From NCBI RefSeq assembly GCF_030849025.1, contig NZ_CP118224.1:542001-606000 (forward strand): a stretch of 64,000 nt of DNA, given 5' to 3'. Source of the DNA: Oceanimonas pelagia. GTDB taxonomy: Bacteria > Pseudomonadota > Gammaproteobacteria > Enterobacterales > Aeromonadaceae. Shown here piece after piece: positions 35,939 through 45,121 of this stretch. The translations under genes and the position numbers were made by a program. Each line of letters begins with the position of its first letter. The stretch's first letter is position 1. The notes beneath the pieces are model-generated. The model searched no databases. It was not told the origin of the DNA and was given only the letters and a program-made list of their open reading frames with translations.

Positions 35939-35975
35939 AAAAACGAAATAATATGAGACATATTGTTTCGTTTTT
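35939..35975. terminator. 17-bp AT-rich inverted repeat between azlD and MocR
   Basis: Arms at 35939-35955 and 35959-35975 pair in 16 of 17 positions around a 3-base loop (AGA), core ACGAAA/TTTCGT. Read on the minus strand it ends in seven T, so it can terminate the azlCD transcript. It may also act as an operator for the MocR promoter. Confidence 0.55.
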
Positions 35976-36007
35976 TATTTGCTGGCAAGAGGAGCCTGAT
36001 GAAGGCT

Positions 36008-36319
36008 TTAAAGCATTTGCCGCCACAGCGCCGCGGTGAGCACGCCGGCGGCGATGGCGGGCAGCGGCTTTTTCAGCACCAGCATCACCAGGCCGGTGGC
36101 CAGCAGGGCGGCGCGGGCGCCGCCGTCGCCGTTCACCGCCTGCGGAGTGAGAATGGCGATCAGCACCGATCCCGACATGGCGCTGATAAAGTTCTGCACC
36201 CGGCGGTTGATGGGAATAAACGACATCACCAGCACGCCGCCGAGGCGGGTGAACAGGGTGACCACGGCCATCACGGCAATAATAATCAGGGTGCCGTTGC
36301 CGGCGGTTTCCAGCATCAT
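36008..36319 (-). CDS. azlD: AzlD family branched-chain amino acid exporter subunit
   Basis: A 103-residue protein with about four helices (LIIIAVMAVVTLFTRLGGVLV, VLIAILTPQAVNG, AALLATGLVMLVLKKPLPAIAAG), typical AzlD/YgaH. With AzlC it forms a two-component exporter for branched-chain amino acids or analogues. ATG 36319 overlaps the azlC stop by four bases (ATGA), so the two are translationally coupled; GGAGAAAGG precedes it. A second ATG follows directly at 36316. Confidence 0.85.
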   Translation of the reverse strand: MMLETAGNGTLIIIAVMAVVTLFTRLGGVLVMSFIPINRRVQNFISAMSGSVLIAILTPQAVNGDGGARAALLATGLVMLVLKKPLPAIAAGVLTAALWRQML

Positions 36320-37023
36320 TCGCCTTTCTCCATCCAGATGGCGCCCAGCAGGCCGCCGGCCAGGGCGCCCACCACCACATGGCTGTTTTCCGGCAGCCAC
36401 CAGTACGCCGCCATGGACGAGGCGGCGGCCACCACCCAGATGGCCAGGGTGCGTATGTCCTTGCGCGCCCCCAGGGCCATGGCCAGCAGAAAGCAGCCCA
36501 GTACCATGTCGAGGCCGATGCTTACCGGATCTTCAATGGCGCTGCCAAAACGAATGCCGAGCCAGGTGCCGACCATCCAGAAGCTCCAGATCGCCATGCC
36601 GCCGCCAAACAGAATGCCCAGCGCCCGCTCACCCTTGTGAAATTGCTGCATGGCCAGGGCCCAGTTGGCATCTGAAGCAAACAGCATGATGCCGTAGCGC
36701 CTGGCCGGTGGCAGGTGGCGCAGCCAGGGATAGAGGGTGGCTCCCATCAGCAGGTGGCGGGCGTTAATGGCAAAGGTGGTGATGGCCAGCGGCACCACGG
36801 GCACCTGCAGGCCCCAGATATCGAGGGCGGCAAACTGGGAGGTGCCGGCGAACACGGCGGCGCTCATCAGCACGATATGGCCGTCGCCAAGGCCGGTCTG
36901 GTGCGCCGCCAGGCCAAAGGCCAGGCCAAAGGCGGCCACAAAAAAGGAAAGGGGCAGCAGTTGCTTGAAGCCCTGCCAGGTGTCCTGCCGGTCCAGCCGG
37001 GCCTGGGCCGCATGGGTATCCAT
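36316..37023 (-). CDS. azlC: AzlC family branched-chain amino acid exporter subunit
   Basis: A 235-residue inner-membrane protein of the AzlC/YgaZ family. Conserved stretches include QLLPLSFFVAAFGLAFGLAA, AAVFAGTSQFAALDIWG, AINARHLLMGATLYPWLRHLP and ASDANWALAM. It is the large subunit of the exporter with AzlD. ATG 37023 gives the family N-terminus and follows GGAATTCC; the longer open frame upstream crosses the ettA terminator and is not coding. The nearby MocR gene may regulate it. Confidence 0.9.
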   Translation of the reverse strand: MDTHAAQARLDRQDTWQGFKQLLPLSFFVAAFGLAFGLAAHQTGLGDGHIVLMSAAVFAGTSQFAALDIWGLQVPVVPLAITTFAINARHLLMGATLYPWLRHLPPARRYGIMLFASDANWALAMQQFHKGERALGILFGGGMAIWSFWMVGTWLGIRFGSAIEDPVSIGLDMVLGCFLLAMALGARKDIRTLAIWVVAAASSMAAYWWLPENSHVVVGALAGGLLGAIWMEKGE

Positions 37024-37106
37024 AGGAATTCCGCGTGTGAAGACGTAAAACCGACAGCATACCATAGCGGGCGGCAAGGGCGAGGCGGCAGGATCACAGA
37101 TATAAC

Positions 37107-37129
37107 AAGGCCCGCACGGGGCGGGCCTT
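37107..37129 (-). terminator. Stem-loop after ettA
   Basis: AAGGCCCGC (37107-37115) pairs with GCGGGCCTT (37121-37129), 22 bases after the ettA stop. On the minus strand it is followed by GTTATATC, a weak T-tract. Confidence 0.65.
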
Positions 37130-37150
37130 TGGCAGCACAGGAAGCAGGCC

Positions 37151-38818
<1,668 letters not shown>

Positions 38819-39061
38819 TTCTATATTGTCCTGATAAATCAGTGAGTTGACAGGCCGTCCTGGCAGGCTGTGAATCAGCCCGCGGCCAACGCAGGGCCAT
38901 GGCGCTATATGGTACTTGGCTGGGCGGGGAATGCCAGAGGCGAGTGGAGTGAAAAGCGAAGCTTTGATGCCGAGGAAGGTAGTCGTTTGCGGGTAAAGGT
39001 CGTCTGTTGATTTCTTGAATATCGTCGGACAAGGAGCACTACTTCGCCGACACGCCGTGAT
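38819..39061. other. Upstream region of ettA, no gene seen
   Basis: The 243 bases between ettA and the nested-palindrome element show no convincing coding potential. The ettA promoter must lie here on the minus strand, but no box pair is clear enough to mark. Confidence 0.4.
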
Positions 39062-39197
39062 GATATGCCGCTCAATGTTTCAACCCGCTGCGAACATACT
39101 GCATGTTCGGTCGGGATGAAACATTGAGCCACGGCGAGCAAGCTCGCCCCATGTAGGCTCCGCTGCGCCATCCCTGGCGCAGAGGGTGCGGCATATC
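39062..39197. repeat. 136-bp nested-palindrome (MITE-like or structured RNA) element
   Basis: Perfect 10-bp terminal inverted repeats GATATGCCGC (39062-39071) and GCGGCATATC (39188-39197) enclose three further hairpins. First, CTCAATGTTTCA/TGAAACATTGAG (39071-39082 with 39117-39128), itself holding CGAACAT/ATGTTCG (39091-39097 with 39103-39109). Second, GGCGAGC-AA-GCTCGCC (39133-39148). Third, CTGCGCCA-TCCC-TGGCGCAG (39163-39182). No gene fits in it. It could be a small mobile repeat or a folded RNA; no clear target-site duplication is seen. Confidence 0.7.
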
Positions 39198-39228
39198 TGA
39201 CGGTTGTTGTCAGCAGGCCAACGCAAAA

Positions 39229-39247
39229 CCCCGCTCGGTGAGCGGGG
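39229..39247 (-). terminator. Intrinsic terminator of the BMP-family gene
   Basis: CCCCGCTC-GGT-GAGCGGGG; on the minus strand the stem is followed by TTTTGCG. It lies 22 bases after the BMP gene stop. Confidence 0.8.
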
Positions 39248-39269
39248 CTTGTTTATCAGGACTTATGCA

Positions 39270-40325
39270 TCAGGACTTGGTCTTCAGGGTTTCCTTGAAG
39301 GACTGCTCCACAAAGTCGCCGGTGGCGGGGTGGAATTCCTTGCCTTCATAGGTGGTTTTCATGGTGATTTCGCCGCTGATCAGCTTTTCGGCCAGCTCGT
39401 CCAGTGTCGCCCGCACCTCGGGGGAAACGTCGTCCGCCAGGGTCAGCTTGACTACATCACCCTGGCCCAGGCCGATTTCGGTGATTTGGTTGGGCTGCCA
39501 CTTGCCGGTGGTGAAGTCCTGGGCGGCGTTGAGAATGGCCACGCTGGCGTCGGCCACTGCCGAGCCCACAAAGGTGTCGTCCACCTGGGTCCAGTCGGAC
39601 ACGTTGCCGATGTGGCGCACCTCGCCGTTGTGCTGTTTGATCTCGTCAATCACACCCTGGCGGCCGGCATTGAGCATGGTGTAAATCACGTCGGCGCCAT
39701 GGGCGATTTCGGCGGCGGCGGCCTCGGCGTTGATGCCGGTGTTGTCCAGATCGCCGGTGAACCAGGTCAGGAATCTGGCGTCGGGGTTCACGTGCATCAG
39801 GCCGTCATAAAAGGCGGCACGGCCAATCAGGCCGGGCTTGGGCCAGGCGCCGGAGATGTGGCCCACCACGTCCGATTTGGTGGTCAGGCCCGCCAGCGCA
39901 CCGGCCAGCCAGGCGGAGTCTTCCTGGCGCACCACATAGCTGGACAGGTTGGGGCCCTGCACATGGCCCTGAATCACCACGAATTTGATGTCGGGGAACT
40001 CCTTGCTCACGGTTTCGGCCGGGCCGTTGCACTGGCCGCCGTGGGCGATGATCATGTCCGGGCCTTTCCGGGCCAGCTCGCGCATGGCCTCGGTGAGCAA
40101 TACCGGATCCGAGGTGGCGGAAATATTGGATACAAAGATGGCGTTCACGTCCAGCTGATCACGAATCTTTTCATAGCCCCGGTGGGCGGCCTGCATAAAG
40201 CCACCGTCGTCGTGCTTGCCGGGGATCAGCACGGCAATGTCGGTTTGCTCTGCCGCCATGGCCTGAGCCAGGGGAGTGAGGGCCAGGCCGGCGGCGACCA
40301 GCAGGTTGCGAGTGGTTTTGTTCAT
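39270..40325 (-). CDS. BMP (Med/PnrA) family ABC transporter substrate-binding protein
   Basis: A 351-residue exported protein. The signal peptide MNKTTRNLLVAAGLALTPLA (1-20) runs on to about residue 24; there is no lipobox, so it is likely free in the periplasm. The mature part has VLIPGKHDDGGFMQAAHRGYEKI, DMIIAHGGQCNGPAETV, VVIQGHVQGPNLSSYVVRQEDSAWLAGALAG and ADVIYTMLNAGRQG, the BMP family usually tied to nucleoside or related uptake. No ABC permease or ATPase is adjacent, so it is an orphan receptor here. ATG 40325 has an AAGGAAG ribosome site. It is transcribed alone with its own terminator. Confidence 0.85.
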   Translation of the reverse strand: MNKTTRNLLVAAGLALTPLAQAMAAEQTDIAVLIPGKHDDGGFMQAAHRGYEKIRDQLDVNAIFVSNISATSDPVLLTEAMRELARKGPDMIIAHGGQCNGPAETVSKEFPDIKFVVIQGHVQGPNLSSYVVRQEDSAWLAGALAGLTTKSDVVGHISGAWPKPGLIGRAAFYDGLMHVNPDARFLTWFTGDLDNTGINAEAAAAEIAHGADVIYTMLNAGRQGVIDEIKQHNGEVRHIGNVSDWTQVDDTFVGSAVADASVAILNAAQDFTTGKWQPNQITEIGLGQGDVVKLTLADDVSPEVRATLDELAEKLISGEITMKTTYEGKEFHPATGDFVEQSFKETLKTKS

Positions 40326-40506
40326 GGTGTCTTCCTTGATTGTTTCTGCGTTATTTGTGGGTTGTAAACCTTTTTGGCGCAAAAAATCCTATACTTCTGT
40401 CTTTCAGATGTTAACGGATTGTTTACGTTGTTGCGGGGAGAGTCACAAAAGCAGGGAAGGGAGGGGAGAATTAACCGGCAGGACCGCCTCCTTGCGGCCT
40501 CTGGTG

Positions 40507-40701
40507 TTATTCAGGATCCCGGTTATTACACCAGCGGGTCAGACAGGCGGAAGCCACCGTATTGCCCAGAAACGCCCAGTCCATCCAGACCGGTTTTTGC
40601 GCGTGTTTGTCGATAACGGCGGCAGACACCAGCAGGGGAGTCCACAGCGCCGCCAGCAACAGGCAGGAGAGCAAGCCTTTTCTTATTTTGATGGTTTTCA
40701 T
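40507..40701 (-). CDS. Small putative exported protein, unknown
   Basis: A 64-residue product with a probable signal peptide (KIRKGLLSCLLLAALWTPLLVSA, about 1-27), then a short mature part with two cysteines (SACLTRWCN). GGAAG precedes ATG 40701. No family is recognised. It stands alone between the BMP gene and the exbD end. Coding status rests on the signal-like start and ribosome site only. Confidence 0.4.
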   Translation of the reverse strand: MKTIKIRKGLLSCLLLAALWTPLLVSAAVIDKHAQKPVWMDWAFLGNTVASACLTRWCNNRDPE

Positions 40702-40825
40702 TGAAGCACTTCCGGTTAAACAGAAGCCTTGCTTATAGCACGGCTCACGCAAAGCCAGAAGCGGGCGACATGATTATTTTTACACCGCTACCGCGGGCCC
40801 GTCAGCCGCAGGAAATGGCCGCCCC

Positions 40826-41248
40826 TTACTCTTCCTCCATCAGAATCTGGGTGGCCTGAATGTTATGCTCCTGCAAAAAGGCCAGCAGCTTCATCATGTT
40901 GTCCACGGTGACGGTCGCATCGGACGCCAGCATCAGCTCCGTCTTCTTCAGGGCTTCCAGGTTCTGTTCAAGCACCGGCTTAAAGGCGGCCCAGTCGTCG
41001 TATTGCTCTCCCTGCAGGGCCCAGGCCGGGCTGCCCGCCAGCAGGCTGATGGTCATGGTTTTTTCTTCCTGTACGACAGAGAGTGCCTCGCTGTCGCTCT
41101 TGGGCAGGTCCACTTCCAGCGACTGCAGCGGCATGTTGGCGGTAAGCAGCAAAAACACCAGCACGATAAAAATAATATCGAGCAGGGGGGTGATATCGGG
41201 CGTGAGGGCGCGCCAGCCGCCGGCGCCGGCGTTGGGGCTGTTGATCAT
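40826..41248 (-). CDS. exbD: ExbD/TolR family biopolymer transport protein
   Basis: A 140-residue single-helix protein. The helix (PLLDIIFIVLVFLLLTA) carries the essential proton-channel D24. The rest is a periplasmic domain. With ExbB and TonB it couples proton motive force to outer-membrane iron/haem receptors. ATG 41248 overlaps the exbB stop by four bases. It is last in the tonB-exbB-exbD operon. Confidence 0.88.
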   Translation of the reverse strand: MINSPNAGAGGWRALTPDITPLLDIIFIVLVFLLLTANMPLQSLEVDLPKSDSEALSVVQEEKTMTISLLAGSPAWALQGEQYDDWAAFKPVLEQNLEALKKTELMLASDATVTVDNMMKLLAFLQEHNIQATQILMEEE

Positions 41249-41865
41249 GGTGCTTCTCCCGCCTTGAGGCCTTCCAGGTGCAGGTTGCAGCGGTTCAGTT
41301 CGTGGGTCAGGCCATCAAGCAGGCGATCGGCCCACAGCCCGAACAGCTGGGCGCCGGCGATGGCGGGCAGGGCGATCAGCAGGCCGGCGGCGGTGGTGCT
41401 CATGGCCAGGCCCAGACCGTCGGCCAGCAGGGCCGGCGTGACCGGGCCGCCGCTTTCGCCAATGCTGCCGAACATGTCAATCAGGCCCAGCACGGTGCCC
41501 AACAGGCCCAGCAGGGGGCTGATCACTCCCACCAGGGTCAGCACCCGCAGGCCGGCATGCAGCCGGCGGCGCTGCTGTTGCAGCCAGACCGCGGCCAGGT
41601 CTTCGCGCAGGGCCTTGGGACACTGCTGATGCCGCATCAGCAACTGGCAGCCCCGCAGCATGACGGACGCCGGCCTGGCCTCCTCTCCGGCGGGGTAGAG
41701 CCGCCCCTGGCGGCGGCGCCGGCGTTTTTCCTGCTCGCCGCGCAGGCTGGTCCAGAACAGGGTCAGGCCACGCTCCAGCCAGATGGCCAGGGTAATAACG
41801 GAGCAGATAAGCAGGGGCCAGCTCATCAGGCCCAGTTGTGCATGCAGTTGGTTAATAAACGCCAT
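41245..41865 (-). CDS. exbB: ExbB/TolQ family proton channel protein
   Basis: A 206-residue membrane protein of the MotA/TolQ/ExbB family: an N-terminal helix (WPLLICSVITLAIWLERGLTLF), a cytoplasmic loop, then two helices with LTLVGVISPLLGLLGTVLGLIDMF and GLAMSTTAAGLLIALPAIAG. It forms the channel with ExbD. It starts three bases after the tonB stop, so it is translated with its neighbours. Confidence 0.9.
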   Translation of the reverse strand: MAFINQLHAQLGLMSWPLLICSVITLAIWLERGLTLFWTSLRGEQEKRRRRRQGRLYPAGEEARPASVMLRGCQLLMRHQQCPKALREDLAAVWLQQQRRRLHAGLRVLTLVGVISPLLGLLGTVLGLIDMFGSIGESGGPVTPALLADGLGLAMSTTAAGLLIALPAIAGAQLFGLWADRLLDGLTHELNRCNLHLEGLKAGEAP

Positions 41866-41868
41866 GAT

Positions 41869-42540
41869 TTAGTCCAGTTTGAAACGAATGGGGATCTGTA
41901 CGCGATGGGCCAGTGCCCGGCCGTTTTCCACGTAGGCAGAAAAGCGCCATTTGGCGATGGCCTTCAGTGCCGCCCTGTCGAGCAGGCCGGTGCCGGAAGA
42001 GCGGGCCAGTACCCGCTTGATCTGCTGGCCCTGTTCATTCAGCCACACCTCCACCACCACTGTGCCTTCCAGACCGCGGCGGCGGGCCTGCACCGGATAG
42101 GCAATGGGTGAGGGCTGAGTGCGAAAGCTCGGCGTTTCGATGCGTTTGGGGGCGCTGTCTCGGGTTTGTTGGGGCTGCGGCCTGGGCGTTTCCTGTACCG
42201 GCTCGGGCGACGGGGCTGGCACGGGCTCGGGTCTGGGCTCTGGTCTCGGTGCCGGTTTCGGCTCAGGCCTGGGCGCCGGTTTCGGCTCGGGTTTGGGCGT
42301 CGGCTTGGGTTTGACCGGTTCAGGCTTGGGTGCAGGCTTGGGCTCGGGTTTGGGAGCCGGTGCAGGCGGCTCCGGGGGCGTGGGTTTGGCCACGGCCGGC
42401 ATCATTTGCACGCTGATGGGGCCGGGATTATCGGCCGGCGACAGGGCCATTTCCAGTGGTTCGGGCTCTACGGCGTCGGCCAGCAGCCCGTGCAGCAGCA
42501 GCGACGTCATAATAAAGAGGCCGTAGCGTTTCAGGCTCAC
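41869..42540 (-). CDS. tonB: TonB energy-transducing protein
   Basis: A 223-residue protein with an N-terminal anchor helix (YGLFIMTSLLLHGLLAD), a long periplasm-spanning Pro-Glu/Lys/Arg segment (PEPKPAPKPEPVKPKPTP and on), and a C-terminal TonB domain (PIAYPVQARRRGLEGTVVVE, VLARSSGTGLLDRAALKAI, WRFSAYVENG). The start is GTG 42540 with an AAGGTG ribosome site. It heads the tonB-exbB-exbD operon, opposite hutZ, with a perfect-arm Fur box between them, so it is expected to be induced by iron starvation. Confidence 0.92.
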   Translation of the reverse strand: MSLKRYGLFIMTSLLLHGLLADAVEPEPLEMALSPADNPGPISVQMMPAVAKPTPPEPPAPAPKPEPKPAPKPEPVKPKPTPKPEPKPAPRPEPKPAPRPEPRPEPVPAPSPEPVQETPRPQPQQTRDSAPKRIETPSFRTQPSPIAYPVQARRRGLEGTVVVEVWLNEQGQQIKRVLARSSGTGLLDRAALKAIAKWRFSAYVENGRALAHRVQIPIRFKLD

Positions 42541-42615
42541 CGTTCACCTTTTCAATCAGATGGATAAAAATGAAGCCCAAATCATACGGATTTTTATCGC
42601 AATGTCTATTCAAAT

Positions 42616-42634
42616 GATAATGGGTTGCATTATC
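42616..42634. promoter_or_regulatory. Fur box between tonB and hutZ
   Basis: GATAATG-GGTTG-CATTATC: both 7-base arms match the 19-bp Fur consensus exactly. It lies 76 bases before the tonB start on one side and 188 bases before hutZ on the other. Confidence 0.85.
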
Positions 42635-42822
42635 TTGCAGCGCTGGCTGCGGCTCTTTCCCGAAGGGGGAGAACGGGCCATACCGGCACAGGCAAGCTGG
42701 CGCCATTGCGTTTTACGATAACCGGGAGCAGGGTATGTTTGAGAGTGACTCGGGCCGAGAGGGGCAGGGCGTGCCGCTTCCGCGGCAGGTGGCCACCTTT
42801 CATGCACTGAAGGAGTAACCAT

Positions 42823-43311
42823 ATGGTTGACCACACAGAAAAACAGGGCCGCCTTGCGCCTGAAATACGAGCGTTTCGCGACAGCATGAACACTCTGGTG
42901 CTGGCCACGGTGAGTGCCGAGGGGGCGCCCAACGTCAGCTATGCGCCCTTTGCCCCGCGGCAAGACGGCTATTACATTCTGATCAGCGAACTGGCCCGGC
43001 ATACACAAAACCTGCTGGCCAATCCCAGGGTGTCGCTGATGATGGTGGAAGACGAGCAGGACAGCCGCAGCCTGTTTGCCCGCCGGCGGCTGACCTTTGA
43101 CGCCGTGCCCGAGCGGCTGGCGCGCAACAGCGCCGCCTGGCACAGTGGCATGGCGGCGCTCACCGCCCGCCATGGCGACACTGTTGCCGGCCTGGCCGGG
43201 CTGGAAGATTTTCACCTGTTCCGGCTGGTGCCCACACAGGGGGTGTTTGTTAAGGGCTTTGGCCAGGCCTTTGCGGTGAGCGGAGACGCTCTGGTGGAGG
43301 GCTGTACCTGA
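42823..43311 (+). CDS. hutZ: HutZ-like haem utilisation protein (PNPOx-fold)
   Basis: A 162-residue split-barrel protein close to Vibrio HutZ: RLAPEIRAFR, LVLATVSAEGAPNVSYAPFAP, YYILISELARHTQNL, VSLMMVEDEQ, LFARRRLTFDA and FVKGFGQAFAVSGD. HutZ handles or degrades haem in the cytosol. The protein stops ten residues after FAVSGD, so the short tail that in Vibrio HutZ holds the haem-ligating histidine (recalled as H170) is missing. The usual hutW/hutX neighbours are absent. GGAG precedes the ATG. It diverges from tonB across the Fur box. Confidence 0.85.
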   Translation: MVDHTEKQGRLAPEIRAFRDSMNTLVLATVSAEGAPNVSYAPFAPRQDGYYILISELARHTQNLLANPRVSLMMVEDEQDSRSLFARRRLTFDAVPERLARNSAAWHSGMAALTARHGDTVAGLAGLEDFHLFRLVPTQGVFVKGFGQAFAVSGDALVEGCT

Positions 43312-43441
43312 TCCGGTAACCGGCACGCCCGTGTCTTTCGGCCCGCGGGATTTTGTTTTTGTTGCAACCAATTCGCCACTGTGCCAAAACAGGACACATA
43401 CTAACTGGTTGTAGTGATAAACAGGAAAAAGGAAGTTTCTC

Positions 43442-43876
43442 ATGGCTTTGCAATACGTTGGTGACATCATGACCCGTGAGCTGCTCACCCTGGATCAGAC
43501 CGCGACCCTGAAGGATGCCCATGATCTGATGCGGGAAAAGAGCATTCGCCATATTCCGGTGGTGGATCCACTCACCGGCAAGCTGCTGGGGGTGCTTACG
43601 CAAAAGCGCATGATCGCCACCATCATGGGGCTGCTGTCCGACTATGGCGTCAGTGCCCTGGAGCGGCGCGAACGCCAGTGCCGGGTAATGGAGATCATTG
43701 ACCCCGACATGGAAAGTGTGGATGTGCAGGCGCCGCTGACCGAGGTGGTGGAGTTTTTTCTCAGCAACAAGCATGGCTGCCTGACGGTAGTGGACGACGA
43801 GGGCCGGCTGCAGGGCATGGTGACTTCGTCCGATTTTGTGCGTCTGTGCGCCGAGCTGCTGAAAAGCCGGGGTTAA
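43442..43876 (+). CDS. CBS-domain pair protein
   Basis: A 144-residue protein made of two CBS motifs: VGDIMTRELLTLDQTATLKDAHDLM with RHIPVVDPLTGKLLGVLTQKRM, and VMEIIDPDMESVDVQAPLTEVVEFFL with GCLTVVDDEGRLQGMVTSSDF. Such stand-alone pairs bind adenine nucleotides and act as sensors for other proteins; no partner is evident here. It is ended by a strong terminator before benE. Confidence 0.85.
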   Translation: MALQYVGDIMTRELLTLDQTATLKDAHDLMREKSIRHIPVVDPLTGKLLGVLTQKRMIATIMGLLSDYGVSALERRERQCRVMEIIDPDMESVDVQAPLTEVVEFFLSNKHGCLTVVDDEGRLQGMVTSSDFVRLCAELLKSRG

Positions 43877-43895
43877 TCACTGTTGTCGTGAAACA

Positions 43896-43924
43896 AGGCG
43901 CAGCCCGGCTGCGCCTGTTTTTTT
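43896..43924 (+). terminator. Intrinsic terminator after the CBS gene
   Basis: AGGCGCAGC-CCG-GCTGCGCCT then GTTTTTTT. It separates the CBS gene from benE, whose ribosome site (GGAG) begins right after the T-tract. Confidence 0.88.
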
Positions 43925-43933
43925 GGAGCCTTC

Positions 43934-45085
43934 ATGTTCAGCCTGTCTCATCTTTCCGCGGGCTTTATCGCCGTGCTGGTCGGCTACAGCAGCTCGGCCG
44001 CCATTATCTTTCAGGCTGCCGCGGCGGCCGGCGCCAGTCAGGCCCAGACCAGTTCCTGGCTGTGGGCGCTGGGGCTGGGCTCGGGCCTGACCACCCTGTT
44101 GCTGACCCTGCGTTACCGCCAGCCGGTGCTCACCGCCTGGTCCACCCCGGGGGCGGCGCTGCTGGTGACCGCCCTGGCCGGCCTGCCCATGGGCGAGGCG
44201 GTGGGGGTGTTTGTGTTCAGCTCGGCGCTGTTGCTGCTGTGCGGCCTCACCGGCTGGTTTGATCACATGATGCGGCTGCTGCCCGGGGGATTGGCGGCAG
44301 CCATGCTGGGGGGCGTGCTGCTCGACTTTGGTCTGAACCTGTTTGTGTCGGTGCAACAGGCGCCGGCGTTGGTGCTCTCCATGCTGGCGGTCTACCTGAC
44401 GCTGCGCCGGCGCCTGCCCCGCTATGTGATCCCCCTGTGTCTGCTGGCCGGGCTGGCGCTGGCGGCAGGGCAGGGACTTTTGCATATGGAGCGGCTCGAC
44501 TGGCGGCCGGCCATGCCGGTGCTGATGTGGCCCGAGTTCAGCCTGGCCAGCCTGATTGGCGTGGGCATACCGCTGTTTATGGTGACCATGGCTTCGCAAA
44601 ACGTGCCGGGCGTGGCGGTGCTGCGCGCCCACGGCTATGAAGTACCGGCCTCGCCGCTGGTGAGTGTCACCGGCCTGGCCGGGGTGGTGCTGGCGCCCTT
44701 TGGCGGTTTTGCCTTTAATCTGGCGGCGATCAGCGCCGCCATCTGCATGGGGCCGGAGGTGGATACCGCCCCCGAGCGGCGTTACAGGGCCACCCTCTGG
44801 GCCGGGCTGTTTTACCTGCTGATGGGCCTGTTTGCCGCCACCGTGGTGTCGCTGTTTGCGGCCCTGCCCGGGGAGCTTATCATGGCCATCGCTGGCCTGG
44901 CGTTGCTCGGCACCATTGGCAACAGCCTGACCGTGGCCCTGCGCGACGAGCAGGAGCGGGATGCGGCCCTGCTCACCTTTATGGTGACCGCGTCCGGGGT
45001 GTCGTTGCTCGGTGTCGGCAGCGCCTTCTGGGGGCTGGTGATTGGCGGGGGAGTACACTGGCTGAACAGCCGGCGCCGCCCTTAA
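43934..45085 (+). CDS. benE: BenE family benzoate/H+ symporter
   Basis: A 383-residue, 11-12-helix inner-membrane protein. BenE-family segments are SAGFIAVLVGYSSSAAIIFQAA, LTAWSTPGAALLVTALAG, GIPLFMVTMASQNVPGVAVLRAHGY and NLAAISAAICMGPEVD. It should import benzoate or a related aromatic acid with protons. No benzoate catabolic genes are adjacent. Terminators flank it on both sides, so it is monocistronic. Confidence 0.9.
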   Translation: MFSLSHLSAGFIAVLVGYSSSAAIIFQAAAAAGASQAQTSSWLWALGLGSGLTTLLLTLRYRQPVLTAWSTPGAALLVTALAGLPMGEAVGVFVFSSALLLLCGLTGWFDHMMRLLPGGLAAAMLGGVLLDFGLNLFVSVQQAPALVLSMLAVYLTLRRRLPRYVIPLCLLAGLALAAGQGLLHMERLDWRPAMPVLMWPEFSLASLIGVGIPLFMVTMASQNVPGVAVLRAHGYEVPASPLVSVTGLAGVVLAPFGGFAFNLAAISAAICMGPEVDTAPERRYRATLWAGLFYLLMGLFAATVVSLFAALPGELIMAIAGLALLGTIGNSLTVALRDEQERDAALLTFMVTASGVSLLGVGSAFWGLVIGGGVHWLNSRRRP

Positions 45086-45088
45086 AAT

Positions 45089-45116
45089 AAAAACCCCGGG
45101 GCAAGCCCCGGGGTTT
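45089..45116. terminator. Bidirectional terminator between benE and the helicase gene
   Basis: AAAACCCCGGGGC-AA-GCCCCGGGGTTTT is a perfect 13-bp stem with A- and T-tracts, lying between convergent genes. Confidence 0.92.
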
Positions 45117-45121
45117 TGCTG

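Noticed and set aside
38905-39171. Possible small protein across the nested-palindrome element
   Set aside because: Composition is not protein-like and the region is explained by stacked inverted repeats.
40326-40506. PurR-like operator in the BMP gene promoter region
   Set aside because: Sequences such as ACGTAAACAATCCG resemble it only loosely; too many mismatches to report as a site.
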